Shown: positions 1 to 6,336 of the stretch, piece by piece
How positions within the stretch are numbered: position 1 is the stretch's first letter
Layout: every line of letters begins with the position of its first letter
NCBI GenBank assembly: GCA_016784705.1
Contig: JADHUD010000055.1
Coordinates: 1-11,429, forward strand
Direction of reading: 5' to 3'
Length of the DNA stretch: 11,429 bases
From: Spirochaetia bacterium
GTDB taxonomy: Bacteria; Spirochaetota; Spirochaetia; JABMQR01
Made by a program: the position numbers and the translations under genes
The notes under the pieces: generated by a model
The model's input: the letters and a program-made list of their open reading frames with translations, nothing else
Database searches by the model: none
What the model was told of the DNA's origin: nothing

Positions 1-62
1 TGAATAGTTTTGATATCTTTATCTGTTACTGTCCGGCCCTGAACTTTCCGACTCACTTCCAT
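1..62 (-). CDS. N-terminal fragment of a gene cut by the window edge, possibly DruA/DUF4338-like
   Basis: An open frame starts with ATG at 62-60 on the minus strand and runs off the left edge after 20 codons, reading MEVSRKVQGRTVTDKDIKTI. From memory, the pattern QGR-(T/L/E)-(V/I)-T-x-x-D-(I/L)-x-x-I resembles the N-terminus of DUF4338/DruA-like proteins, which occur in transposon-like contexts and in the Druantia defence system. Only 20 residues are visible, so this is a weak family guess. No clear Shine-Dalgarno sequence precedes the ATG, though TATAGT lies a few bases upstream and could be a -10 box of a short-leader transcript. It is transcribed in the same direction as the regulator at 136-699, 73 bases downstream of that gene's stop. 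It could also be a chance open frame. Confidence 0.35.
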   Translation of the reverse strand, partial: MEVSRKVQGRTVTDKDIKTI

Positions 63-135
63 GTTTCAGACTATAGCAGATCATTTAGTGGGAGTCCATA
101 GCTTTATATAACTTTTTTTGGATTGTGCTGAATAG

Positions 136-699
136 TTACGATTTGTTATACCTTACTACCATATGAACAACAGTTTTACCTGTACCCGAGTTCTCAATTG
201 AATGATCAACATCGCAATGATAGGCAATAAAATCTCCCTTTTTCAGTTCTGTAACATTTTTCCCGGCAGTTACTTTAACCTGACCCTTAATAACGGTAAT
301 AAATTCTTCGGAGTTGGGAAAGTGCGGATCTGATCTCAGGGCTGCACCCAGCTCAAAGGTAAGCATATACAACTCAAGATCTTCAACCATACTAAGCGGA
401 GAGAGAACGTGAATAAGAACACCTTCTTCATCGGTATCCAGAGTAACAATGTTCTCATAGCGGTTTATACTGAATTTCCGTTTCGGTTCATCAGTTCCTT
501 CCAGAAGTGCGTGGACTTCAACTCCCAGACCCTGTGATATTTTCCAGACTGTAGCTATCGTGGGATTAACTTTATTAGATTCTATCTGGCTGAGCATAGC
601 TTTTGAGACTCCGCTGCGTTCAGATAAGACATTCAGGGTAAGATTCTGAGAATTCCGTATTTTCTGGATATTTTTTCCAATAAGGGGTGGTTGGTCCAT
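136..699 (-). CDS. XRE-family transcriptional regulator with C-terminal cupin domain
   Basis: A 187-residue DNA-binding regulator with the two-domain XRE-cupin architecture. Residues about 8-67 form the helix-turn-helix domain (IGKNIQKIRNSQNLTL, then LSERSGVSKAMLSQIE and the NPTIATVWKISQGLGV segment). Residues about 110-185 form a small cupin barrel, with possible metal or ligand positions at H126, E131/E132, H161 and H166. Cupin domains in this family usually sense a small metabolite. The start is well supported: AGGAG (707-711) lies 7 bases before the ATG. The gene is divergent from the tdh-kbl pair, so a role as local regulator of threonine catabolism is likely, though inferred from position. 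Its predicted promoter lies on the far side of the three-hairpin repeat, so the repeat would form most of its 5' leader. The effector is unknown. Confidence 0.9.
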   Translation of the reverse strand: MDQPPLIGKNIQKIRNSQNLTLNVLSERSGVSKAMLSQIESNKVNPTIATVWKISQGLGVEVHALLEGTDEPKRKFSINRYENIVTLDTDEEGVLIHVLSPLSMVEDLELYMLTFELGAALRSDPHFPNSEEFITVIKGQVKVTAGKNVTELKKGDFIAYHCDVDHSIENSGTGKTVVHMVVRYNKS

Positions 700-752
700 C
701 TGTATGCTCCTGTAAAACTCTAATCATATTTGCAGCTTTTTTCCGGTAATAA

Positions 753-896
753 GAACCAATTTCAAAAATGCTTCGCATTTTTGAAATTGGCTTTTGAAGT
801 TTGTCTATATATATTCAAATAAATAATTATTTATTTGAAATACAAACTTCTGACCAAATCGTCGAAATTTCAAAATAAAAGCATTTTGAAATTTCC
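753..896 (-). repeat. Three-hairpin repeat element, copy 1
   Basis: A 144-base AT-rich element made of three consecutive inverted repeats. Hairpin 1 is 756-771 paired with 775-790, a perfect 16-base stem with loop TTC. Hairpin 2 has an outer stem 796-804/842-850 and an inner perfect 24-base palindrome at 815-838, with an asymmetric bulge between them. Hairpin 3 is 864-876/883-895, 13 bases with a six-base loop. Linkers are CTTTT (791-795) and TGACCAAATCGTC (851-863). A nearly identical copy lies inverted at 9466-9622. The strand given is that of the gene it precedes. It lies between the regulator's predicted promoter and its start codon, ending 56 bases before the ATG. It encodes no protein. 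MITE and structured 5' leader are both possible. Confidence 0.9.
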
Positions 897-902
897 TCAA
901 AA

Positions 903-931
903 ATTATAGCATATTTGCTGAAAGCATAAAA
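903..931 (-). promoter_or_regulatory. Predicted promoter of the XRE-cupin regulator
   Basis: On the minus strand a consensus TATAAT (908-903) is preceded by TGC, making an extended -10 element. The -35 candidate TTTTAT (931-926, 17-base spacer) is weak, as is common with extended -10 promoters. The expected start site is near 896, almost exactly the outer boundary of the three-hairpin repeat, so the mRNA would begin with the repeat. Confidence 0.5.
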
Positions 932-939
932 CCGGCAAA

Positions 940-968
940 TTGACTTCATACTGAAAGTTTACTATACT
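940..968 (+). promoter_or_regulatory. Sigma70-type promoter for tdh-kbl
   Basis: TTGACT (940-945) and TATACT (963-968) are separated by 17 bases, close to consensus for a housekeeping sigma factor. Transcription would start near 975, giving a leader of about 170 bases before the GTG start of the threonine dehydrogenase. The -10 box lies inside the left arm of the 36-base dyad at 957-992, so a protein bound there should block RNA polymerase. Confidence 0.7.
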
Positions 969-992
969 GAACAAGTATTCACTATAGTAAAC
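957..992. promoter_or_regulatory. 36-base dyad, candidate operator over the tdh promoter
   Basis: GTTTACTATA (957-966) is repeated as TATAGTAAAC (983-992). Inside, TGAA (968-971) pairs with TTCA (978-981), so the symmetry covers 15 bases per side with one C-C mismatch around a 6-base centre. It overlaps the -10 box and start site of the tdh promoter and lies in the divergent region of an XRE-family regulator. The natural reading is a binding site for that dimeric regulator, probably repressive. This is inferred from position and symmetry only. Confidence 0.6.
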
Positions 993-1021
993 AATGTTTT
1001 TTGTATTTTGTAAAGAAGTCA

Positions 1022-1054
1022 GAGCCAATTTCAAAATAAAATCATTTTGAAACC
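1022..1054. repeat. Short solo hairpin related to the ends of the three-hairpin repeat
   Basis: This stretch begins GAGCCAATTTCAAAAT, like the outer end of hairpin 1 in the 9466-9622 copy, and ends ATCATTTTGAAA, like hairpin 3. Stem 1029-1037/1044-1052, loop AAAATC. It looks like a full element that lost everything between its outer arms, or a solo terminal hairpin. It falls in the predicted 5' leader of tdh. The remaining bases up to 1146 show no other structure besides the AAGGAG ribosome site at 1135-1140. Confidence 0.6.
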
Positions 1055-1146
1055 TCCTCGCCAATGAGGGCAAAGGGCAAAAAAGCTGTTTCCATGGGTT
1101 CAGCTGAAAATCTGGTAAAAAACTGCCAGGTGCAAAGGAGAGAATT

Positions 1147-2109
1147 GTGAAACGGATACTTATTACCGGTGCGCTGGGGCAGCTTGGATCCGAAATAGCG
1201 GTTGCGCTGCGGAAACGCTATGGAAATACTAATGTAGTGCTTACTGATATCAGAGATGATATCAATTCTGATCTAAAAGAATCAGGCCCATTCTACAGCA
1301 TTGACTGCAGGAATGGAGAAAAACTGGCTGAAATTGTTCGGAATCATGATGTGGACACCATTTATCATCTTGCGGCGCTGCTCTCTGCTGTTTCAGAACT
1401 TAACCCGCAGAAAGCATGGGATATAAATATGAATGGCTTACTGACAGCATTGGAAGTTGCCAGAAGTGAGCACTGCGCATTGTTTACACCATCTTCCATC
1501 GGTGCCTTTGGTCCCACAACTCCCAGAGATTATACTCCGCAGGATACCATACAGCGTCCTACATCAATGTACGGAGTAACAAAAGTTGCCGGTGAACTTC
1601 TTTGTGATTATTACCATCATAAATATGATGTAGACAGCAGAGGAGTGAGATATCCGGGAATTATCTCAAATCTCACACAACCGGGCGGCGGGACAACGGA
1701 TTATGCAGTAGAGATATATTATGCTGCTGTTGAAAAAGGTTCTTATGAATGCCCTTTATCAGATAATACCTATCTTGATATGATGTATATGCCGGATGCA
1801 GTTAATGCAGCAATAGGCCTAATGGAAGCGGATCCAGCTGCATTACGCCATAGGAATGCTTTTAACGTAGGAGCTATGAGCTTCTGCCCAGAAGAACAGG
1901 CAGCGTACATCAGGAAGCATATACCGGATTTTTCCATTACCTATAGAGTTGATCCGGTAAAGCAGGCCATTGCGGATTCCTGGCCAAATATTCTGGAGGA
2001 TTATGCGGCAAGAGTTGAGTGGGGATGGAAACCGCAGTATACCCTGGAAACAATGACGGAAGATATGCTCAATACGCTGCAAAGACGGCTGAAATTATCA
2101 ACCATCTGA
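1147..2109 (+). CDS. tdh: L-threonine 3-dehydrogenase, short-chain (SDR/epimerase-like) type
   Basis: A 320-residue cytosolic enzyme that oxidises L-threonine with NAD+ to 2-amino-3-ketobutyrate. The Rossmann motif G8-x-x-G11-x-x-G14 follows the first strand, and D34 ends the second strand, where it should select NAD over NADP. Catalytic residues are S116/S117 (SSIGAFG) and Y142-x-x-x-K146. The segment RYPGIIS with GGGTTDYAVEI (about 168-190) is, from memory of the family, the signature separating this epimerase-like threonine dehydrogenase from sugar epimerases and from the unrelated zinc-dependent E. coli Tdh. It starts with GTG, supported by AAGGAG (1135-1140) six bases upstream. The next gene on the same strand, 89 bases on, is the acetyltransferase that uses its product, which strongly supports the assignment. 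A sigma70 promoter and an operator-like dyad lie upstream. Confidence 0.93.
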   Translation: MKRILITGALGQLGSEIAVALRKRYGNTNVVLTDIRDDINSDLKESGPFYSIDCRNGEKLAEIVRNHDVDTIYHLAALLSAVSELNPQKAWDINMNGLLTALEVARSEHCALFTPSSIGAFGPTTPRDYTPQDTIQRPTSMYGVTKVAGELLCDYYHHKYDVDSRGVRYPGIISNLTQPGGGTTDYAVEIYYAAVEKGSYECPLSDNTYLDMMYMPDAVNAAIGLMEADPAALRHRNAFNVGAMSFCPEEQAAYIRKHIPDFSITYRVDPVKQAIADSWPNILEDYAARVEWGWKPQYTLETMTEDMLNTLQRRLKLSTI

Positions 2110-2198
2110 CCCGCCGGTTTCGGTTCGGATTATATTTTTTTTAATCAAGGATTATTAAGGAAGTGGTTCGATATGCTTGATTCAAAGGAGGATGGATT

Positions 2199-3401
2199 AT
2201 GTTCGGGAAAATGAAAAATGATATATCACAGGAACTGGAGAAATTAAAGGGTGATGGATTATATAAGCATGAACGAATTCTGACATCCCCGCAGGACAGC
2301 ATTATATCTGTGAATGCTGAAAAATTTACCGGCAGTGTGCTGAATTTCTGTTCAAACAATTATCTGGGTCTTGCTTCACATCCGGAAGTAGTGAAAGCAG
2401 CTGAAGAGGCCATGGAAACATGGGGATTCGGCCTCTCTTCAGTTCGATTTATCTGTGGAACCCAGCAGCTGCATAAAGATCTGGAGCGGCAAGTATCCGC
2501 ATTTTTAGGGACAGAGGATACCATTCTCTACGCAGCCTGTTTCGATGCTAACGGCGGTGTTTTTGAACCGCTCTTAGGGTCAGAGGATGCTGTTATTTCA
2601 GATGCTTTAAATCATGCCTCAATTATCGACGGAGTTCGTCTGTGCAAAGCTCAGCGCTATAAATATACCCATAGTAATATGCAGGATCTGGAGAGGTGTC
2701 TCAAGGAATCAGCACATGCCCGATATCGATTAATCTGTACAGATGGCGTTTTCTCAATGGATGGCGATACAGCAAAGCTTTCAGAAATATGTGATCTTGC
2801 TGATCGTTATGATGCTTTGGTAATGGTTGATGATTCACATGCTACCGGATATATCGGAAAGACCGGCAGAGGTACATCCGAACTTACCGGGACAACCGGC
2901 CGGGTAGATATTATAACTACTACATTCGGTAAAGCCCTTGGAGGTGCCAGCGGAGGCTGTACATCAGGGAGAAAAGAGATCATAGAGCTGCTGAGACAGC
3001 GTTCAAGACCCTATCTTTTTTCAAATACTTTGGCTCCGGCAGTTGCTGGGGGAACCTTGAAGGTTTTGGAAATGCTTTCTGAATCTACAGAGCTTCGTGA
3101 TCGTCTGGTACTGTCAGCTGATTATTTCCGGGAGCGCATGAAAAATGCCGGCTTTACCATTGTTGATGGGGATACAGCAATAGTTCCCGTTATGCTCTAT
3201 GACGAGAAAACAGCAGCTGAAATGGCAGATGCCCTGCTGCTGGAAGGAATCTATGCAATAAGTTTTTCCTATCCGGTTGTGCCAAAAGGAAAAGCACGAA
3301 TACGGCTTCAGATCTCTGCGTCACATACACAGGAAAATCTGGATTTTGCTGTTGCGGCATTCGTAAAAGTTGCCAAAGAAATGGGGCTTACTGTTTCCTG
3401 A
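2199..3401 (+). CDS. kbl: Glycine C-acetyltransferase (2-amino-3-ketobutyrate CoA ligase)
   Basis: A 400-residue PLP-dependent enzyme of the alpha-oxoamine synthase family, close to the usual length of Kbl. It cleaves 2-amino-3-ketobutyrate with CoA to glycine and acetyl-CoA. Visible landmarks: NFCSNNYLGLASHP (49-62), GLSSVRFICGTQQLHKDLE (78-96), the PLP-ring aspartate in VDDSHATGYIG (D211/D212, H214), and the Schiff-base lysine K245 in TTTFGKALGG. Related 8-amino-7-oxononanoate synthases share this fold, but the pairing with threonine dehydrogenase and the FGLSSVRFICGTQ segment favour Kbl. The ATG follows a very strong AAAGGAGG (2184-2191) by 7 bases. No convincing terminator separates it from tdh, so co-transcription is likely. 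It ends 7 bases from the stop of the convergent exonuclease gene. Confidence 0.94.
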   Translation: MFGKMKNDISQELEKLKGDGLYKHERILTSPQDSIISVNAEKFTGSVLNFCSNNYLGLASHPEVVKAAEEAMETWGFGLSSVRFICGTQQLHKDLERQVSAFLGTEDTILYAACFDANGGVFEPLLGSEDAVISDALNHASIIDGVRLCKAQRYKYTHSNMQDLERCLKESAHARYRLICTDGVFSMDGDTAKLSEICDLADRYDALVMVDDSHATGYIGKTGRGTSELTGTTGRVDIITTTFGKALGGASGGCTSGRKEIIELLRQRSRPYLFSNTLAPAVAGGTLKVLEMLSESTELRDRLVLSADYFRERMKNAGFTIVDGDTAIVPVMLYDEKTAAEMADALLLEGIYAISFSYPVVPKGKARIRLQISASHTQENLDFAVAAFVKVAKEMGLTVS

Positions 3402-3408
3402 TCTTCTA

Positions 3409-4824
3409 TTATTGATCGTGAAACAGTTTTTTCTCAAGTATTTCAGCATAATCCGCAAGATCCCGAAGAATAATTTTATCTTTTGCACTGATATCGGTAC
3501 GTTCACTTTTCTCAGCTATTTTTCGTTTGAAAAACTGCAGGTTGACAATAACGTCTGCGGGGGGGAACAGAATCCGGCTGGCGGCAAAACTTTTCCATTT
3601 TAAGAGTTCTTCCCCATTCAGCAGCTCTGGATAATTTCGTGCAGTATATCTCCACAACATTTCGGGAATTCTATTATCATTAAAATTCAACCGGAGAGAC
3701 AAGAGCTCTTTTGCCGGCGTGTTATGAATAATCTGGAATCGTTCACGATCTTCATCGCTGAAAAAACCGCCGGTATAGATGCGGAAATCCGGATCAGATA
3801 CTGCCTCTGGTTTCTGACGATCGAAAGCAGCCCGCAGTTTCATAGGGATATCCGGCCGCTCCTCAATTCTTTTAAAATGTTCCATACACAATTCTTTGTT
3901 AATATTCAGTCTCTTAGCATTTTCCTCAGTAAGGGTTCCTGCAGGTGCTATAAACGGTGATTTGTTGAGAGATATACGAGTTAATTTCATCTCACTGCTT
4001 AACAGCTCTTCCGAGTTGGCTGATATAAGCGCTTCCGGATCAAATGACAGGTTGTAGCAGATTATGGAGTTGCTGTTTTTTGGATTAACTGCTAACGGGA
4101 GAACGAGAGCTGTACATCCATATTCTGAAGTATGTACAGCAGATGTATGCAGTATGGGTTTATGTTGGTAGAGATTGATTTTTTCTTTTAAGGCACTCTT
4201 TTTACGATGATAAAATGCATAACTGAAAAGTTCAGGTTGTTTGGTATATATTAATTTCGCCACAGCGATTGTTGCAAATACATCTGCAAGAGCATCATGT
4301 GCATCAGTATGCTTGATTTCATTTGCCTCAGTGAGAGCTTCTAAGCGAAAAGAGGGACGGCCCTCATCATTTTTAGGCCACTGTATCCCGCCCGGTCTAA
4401 GATCATGTGCTGCCCGCACCATATCGATAATATCCCAGCGTGTATTTCCCTGTGCATATTCACGAAGATACGGATCATAGAAATTACGGTATAAAGCATT
4501 CCTGATAAATTCATCATCAAATTTAATATTATTATAACCTGTAACACAGGTTCCGGGTTTTGAAAATTCTTCGTTTATCCGTTGTATGAAATCATTCTCA
4601 GGTAATCCTTTTTGCAGGGTTATCTGAGGAGTAATGCCGGTTACAAGACAGGCAAGAGGATCGGGCAGATAATCATCGGTTATTTTACAATAGAGAATAA
4701 CCGGCTCATCAATAACATTGAGGTTTGTATCTGTCCTTATTCCGGCAAACTGTGCAATACGGTCATATTGGGAGTGTAACCCGAATGTTTCCAGATCGTA
4801 CCAGAAAATAGTTTCATCCTGCAT
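3409..4824 (-). CDS. sbcB: Exodeoxyribonuclease I (3'-5' single-strand DNA exonuclease)
   Basis: A 471-residue DEDDh-type nuclease, nearly the same length as E. coli ExoI. It digests single-stranded DNA from the 3' end during recombination and repair. The catalytic set is complete and in register, five residues earlier than in the E. coli enzyme: D10 and E12 (YDLETFG), D103 (KFDDEF), H176 and D181 (AHDALAD). Other family stretches include RIAQFAGIRTD (22-32), the GYNNIKFDDEFIRN region, RNFYDPY, and the C-terminal half with IYTGGFFSDEDRERF. An in-frame TGA nine bases upstream fixes the ATG at 4824 as the furthest possible start. No Shine-Dalgarno sequence precedes it, and a -10 box lies so close that the mRNA may be leaderless. 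It is convergent with kbl and divergent from the hexokinase gene, with no partner genes nearby. Confidence 0.95.
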   Translation of the reverse strand: MQDETIFWYDLETFGLHSQYDRIAQFAGIRTDTNLNVIDEPVILYCKITDDYLPDPLACLVTGITPQITLQKGLPENDFIQRINEEFSKPGTCVTGYNNIKFDDEFIRNALYRNFYDPYLREYAQGNTRWDIIDMVRAAHDLRPGGIQWPKNDEGRPSFRLEALTEANEIKHTDAHDALADVFATIAVAKLIYTKQPELFSYAFYHRKKSALKEKINLYQHKPILHTSAVHTSEYGCTALVLPLAVNPKNSNSIICYNLSFDPEALISANSEELLSSEMKLTRISLNKSPFIAPAGTLTEENAKRLNINKELCMEHFKRIEERPDIPMKLRAAFDRQKPEAVSDPDFRIYTGGFFSDEDRERFQIIHNTPAKELLSLRLNFNDNRIPEMLWRYTARNYPELLNGEELLKWKSFAASRILFPPADVIVNLQFFKRKIAEKSERTDISAKDKIILRDLADYAEILEKKLFHDQ

Positions 4825-4832
4825 AATACAAT

Positions 4833-4841
4833 ATCATAGCA
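4833..4841 (-). promoter_or_regulatory. Extended -10 promoter of sbcB
   Basis: On the minus strand TGC directly precedes TATGAT (4838-4833), an extended -10 element without a recognisable -35. Only 8 bases separate the box from the sbcB ATG, so transcription should start at or within a base or two of the start codon. This agrees with the missing ribosome-binding site. Confidence 0.5.
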
Positions 4842-4901
4842 CAACTTCTCAAAAAAATCCGCAATGAACGTATTGAGATTCTAATAAAAAAGCCGGTATT
4901 T

Positions 4902-4948
4902 CAGAAAACAGCAGGGACAAACAGAAAGCAGCAGGGATAAACAGAAAG
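4902..4948. repeat. 20-base tandem direct repeat upstream of the hexokinase promoter
   Basis: Two full units (4902-4921 and 4922-4941), differing at two positions, are followed by a seven-base partial unit (4942-4948). The consensus is CAGAAARCAGCAGGGAYAAA. The array ends two bases before the -35 box of the hexokinase promoter. The 20-base period is about two helical turns, so it could hold two adjacent binding sites of an activator. It may also be simple slippage; no regulator is identified. Confidence 0.7.
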
Positions 4949-4949
4949 G

Positions 4950-4978
4950 TTGAAATTTAGCAGATTCTCATTTACAAT
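4950..4978 (+). promoter_or_regulatory. Sigma70-type promoter of the hexokinase gene
   Basis: TTGAAA (4950-4955) and TACAAT (4973-4978) are spaced by exactly 17 bases. Transcription would start near 4985, leaving a leader of about 25 bases that contains the strong GGAAGGAG ribosome site. Confidence 0.65.
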
Positions 4979-5010
4979 CAGTCACACTATATCAGTGGAA
5001 GGAGTCCATT

Positions 5011-6315
5011 TTGAAACAGCGTAAGAATAGTGCTAAAGAATTTATTCGCATCAATGAAATTGGACCGGATTCTGTTGATATGCAGGCTTGCTGTGATCAG
5101 TTTCTGGATGAGATGCGCAGAGGTCTTTCCGGTGAGGATTCACCTGTAAAAATGCTGCCGACCTATATTTCGATGCAGAATGACCTGCCGGTCGATGAAC
5201 CGGTTATAGTACTTGATGCAGGCGGTACAAATTTTCGTATATGTACGGTTTCATTTGATAAAGAATTGAAACCGGTTATCAGCAACTTCAAAAAAAATAA
5301 AATGCCGGGATTCGAGAGAGAAGTCTCTGCTAAAGAGTTTTTTACTCTGATAGCTGAATATGTTCAGCCGGTGATTCATACCAGCAGAAAAATTGGCTTC
5401 TGCTTCTCGTATCCAGCCGATATTAATCCTGAAAGGGATGGTACCCTCCTTTTTTTCTCTAAAGAGATAAAAGCCCCGGAAGTCAGAGGAATGCAGATTG
5501 GGAAAAATCTTCTTTCTGAACTTGGTCAGGAACAAGCAGGGCATATAACTAACTTGACATTGCTCAATGATACAGTTGCTACTCTTCTGGCTGCTAAAGC
5601 TGCTGCAGCAGGGAAAAATTACAGCGGGTATATTGGTTTCATTCTCGGAACCGGAACAAATACCAGTTATCTGGAAAGTAATAAAAATATAACAAAAGTT
5701 TCAGGGCTTGATCGGAGCGGTTATCAGATAATAAATGTTGAATCTGGTGGTTTTGGTTTTAAGGGAAGCCGGCTTGATAGAGAATTTTATGCAACAACTG
5801 AAAATCCGGAAAGATATCACTTTGAAAAGCTTATTTCCGGGGCTTATCTTGGTCCGTACGCTGGTAAAGTACTCGAAACAGCAATTGATTCAGGACTGTT
5901 CAGTGATGAATTTTGTAATAAGTTTAAGACTCTAGGATTGATTGATACAATTATTATGGATAGTTTCCTTCATGAACCGAAAAACAAAGAGGGCCGGCTA
6001 GCCTGGTGCTGCACCGATGACGAAGATTCTGCGGTTCTGTACCTACTGCTGGATGCTATAATTGAGCGGGCAGGCAAGCTGACTGCAGTTAATTTATCTG
6101 CAGCAGTGCTGAAAGCCGATATTGGAACGCACCCGGCATATCCGGTATGTATAAATGCTGATGGTACAACGTTCTATAAAACACATAACCTCAAGGCATA
6201 TACTGAATATTATCTGCATCAGTTTCTGGGTAAAAAACATGAAAGGTTTTATGAAATAATTGCGGTTGATAATGCACCTGTATTAGGTGCAGCAATTGCC
6301 GGACTTATGAACTGA
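5011..6315 (+). CDS. Hexokinase (eukaryote-like hexokinase family)
   Basis: A 434-residue ATP-dependent sugar kinase of the hexokinase family usual in eukaryotes and also found in spirochaetes, distinct from bacterial ROK or Glk glucokinases. Its expected reaction is glucose, and perhaps other hexoses, to the 6-phosphate in the cytosol. ATP and sugar motifs appear in order: VLDAGGTNFRICTVSF (67-82), FCFSYPADI (130-138), LLNDTVATLLA with catalytic D187, GFILGTGTNTSYLE (209-222), INVESGGFG with sugar-binding E244, FEKLISGAYLG (271-281) and the C-terminal VDNAPVLGAAIAGL. The usual TKGF-like segment is replaced by FSKEIKAPEVRG (149-160), so sugar preference cannot be read with confidence. The start is TTG, supported by GGAAGGAG (4997-5004) six bases before. 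It has its own promoter and ends 21 bases from the convergent kinase gene. Confidence 0.92.
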   Translation: MKQRKNSAKEFIRINEIGPDSVDMQACCDQFLDEMRRGLSGEDSPVKMLPTYISMQNDLPVDEPVIVLDAGGTNFRICTVSFDKELKPVISNFKKNKMPGFEREVSAKEFFTLIAEYVQPVIHTSRKIGFCFSYPADINPERDGTLLFFSKEIKAPEVRGMQIGKNLLSELGQEQAGHITNLTLLNDTVATLLAAKAAAAGKNYSGYIGFILGTGTNTSYLESNKNITKVSGLDRSGYQIINVESGGFGFKGSRLDREFYATTENPERYHFEKLISGAYLGPYAGKVLETAIDSGLFSDEFCNKFKTLGLIDTIIMDSFLHEPKNKEGRLAWCCTDDEDSAVLYLLLDAIIERAGKLTAVNLSAAVLKADIGTHPAYPVCINADGTTFYKTHNLKAYTEYYLHQFLGKKHERFYEIIAVDNAPVLGAAIAGLMN

Positions 6316-6336
6316 TACCCGGTAATGTTCATTGAC

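Noticed and set aside
1..137. TGAATAGTT at 1-9 and 129-137 as a direct repeat or insertion-site duplication
   Set aside because: Nine bases of AT-rich sequence recurring once, with no inverted repeats at either side and no element fitting between them.
756..790. Hairpin 1 as an intrinsic terminator in the regulator leader
   Set aside because: The stem is AT-rich and followed only by TTCTTATT rather than a T run; attenuation is not excluded but not supported.
1064..1150. A 28-codon frame whose TGA overlaps the GTG start of tdh
   Set aside because: It has no ribosome-binding site (CCTCCT on this strand precedes it) and its composition is unremarkable; the GTGA overlap is probably chance.
1843..2082. 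Antisense open frame within tdh, and similar frames inside kbl, sbcB, hexokinase and phosphoglucomutase (for example 4241-4480, 5251-5544, 8425-8685)
   Set aside because: They overlap well-recognised genes completely, lack ribosome sites and family motifs, and have compositions expected of alternative frames.
2110..2150. GC-rich stretch followed by a T run after tdh, resembling a terminator
   Set aside because: The best stem is only about four base pairs and the T run is about 20 bases away; kbl follows in the same pathway, so read-through is more likely.
4902..4948. The 20-base repeats as a CRISPR array
   Set aside because: The units are contiguous without spacers and no cas genes are present.
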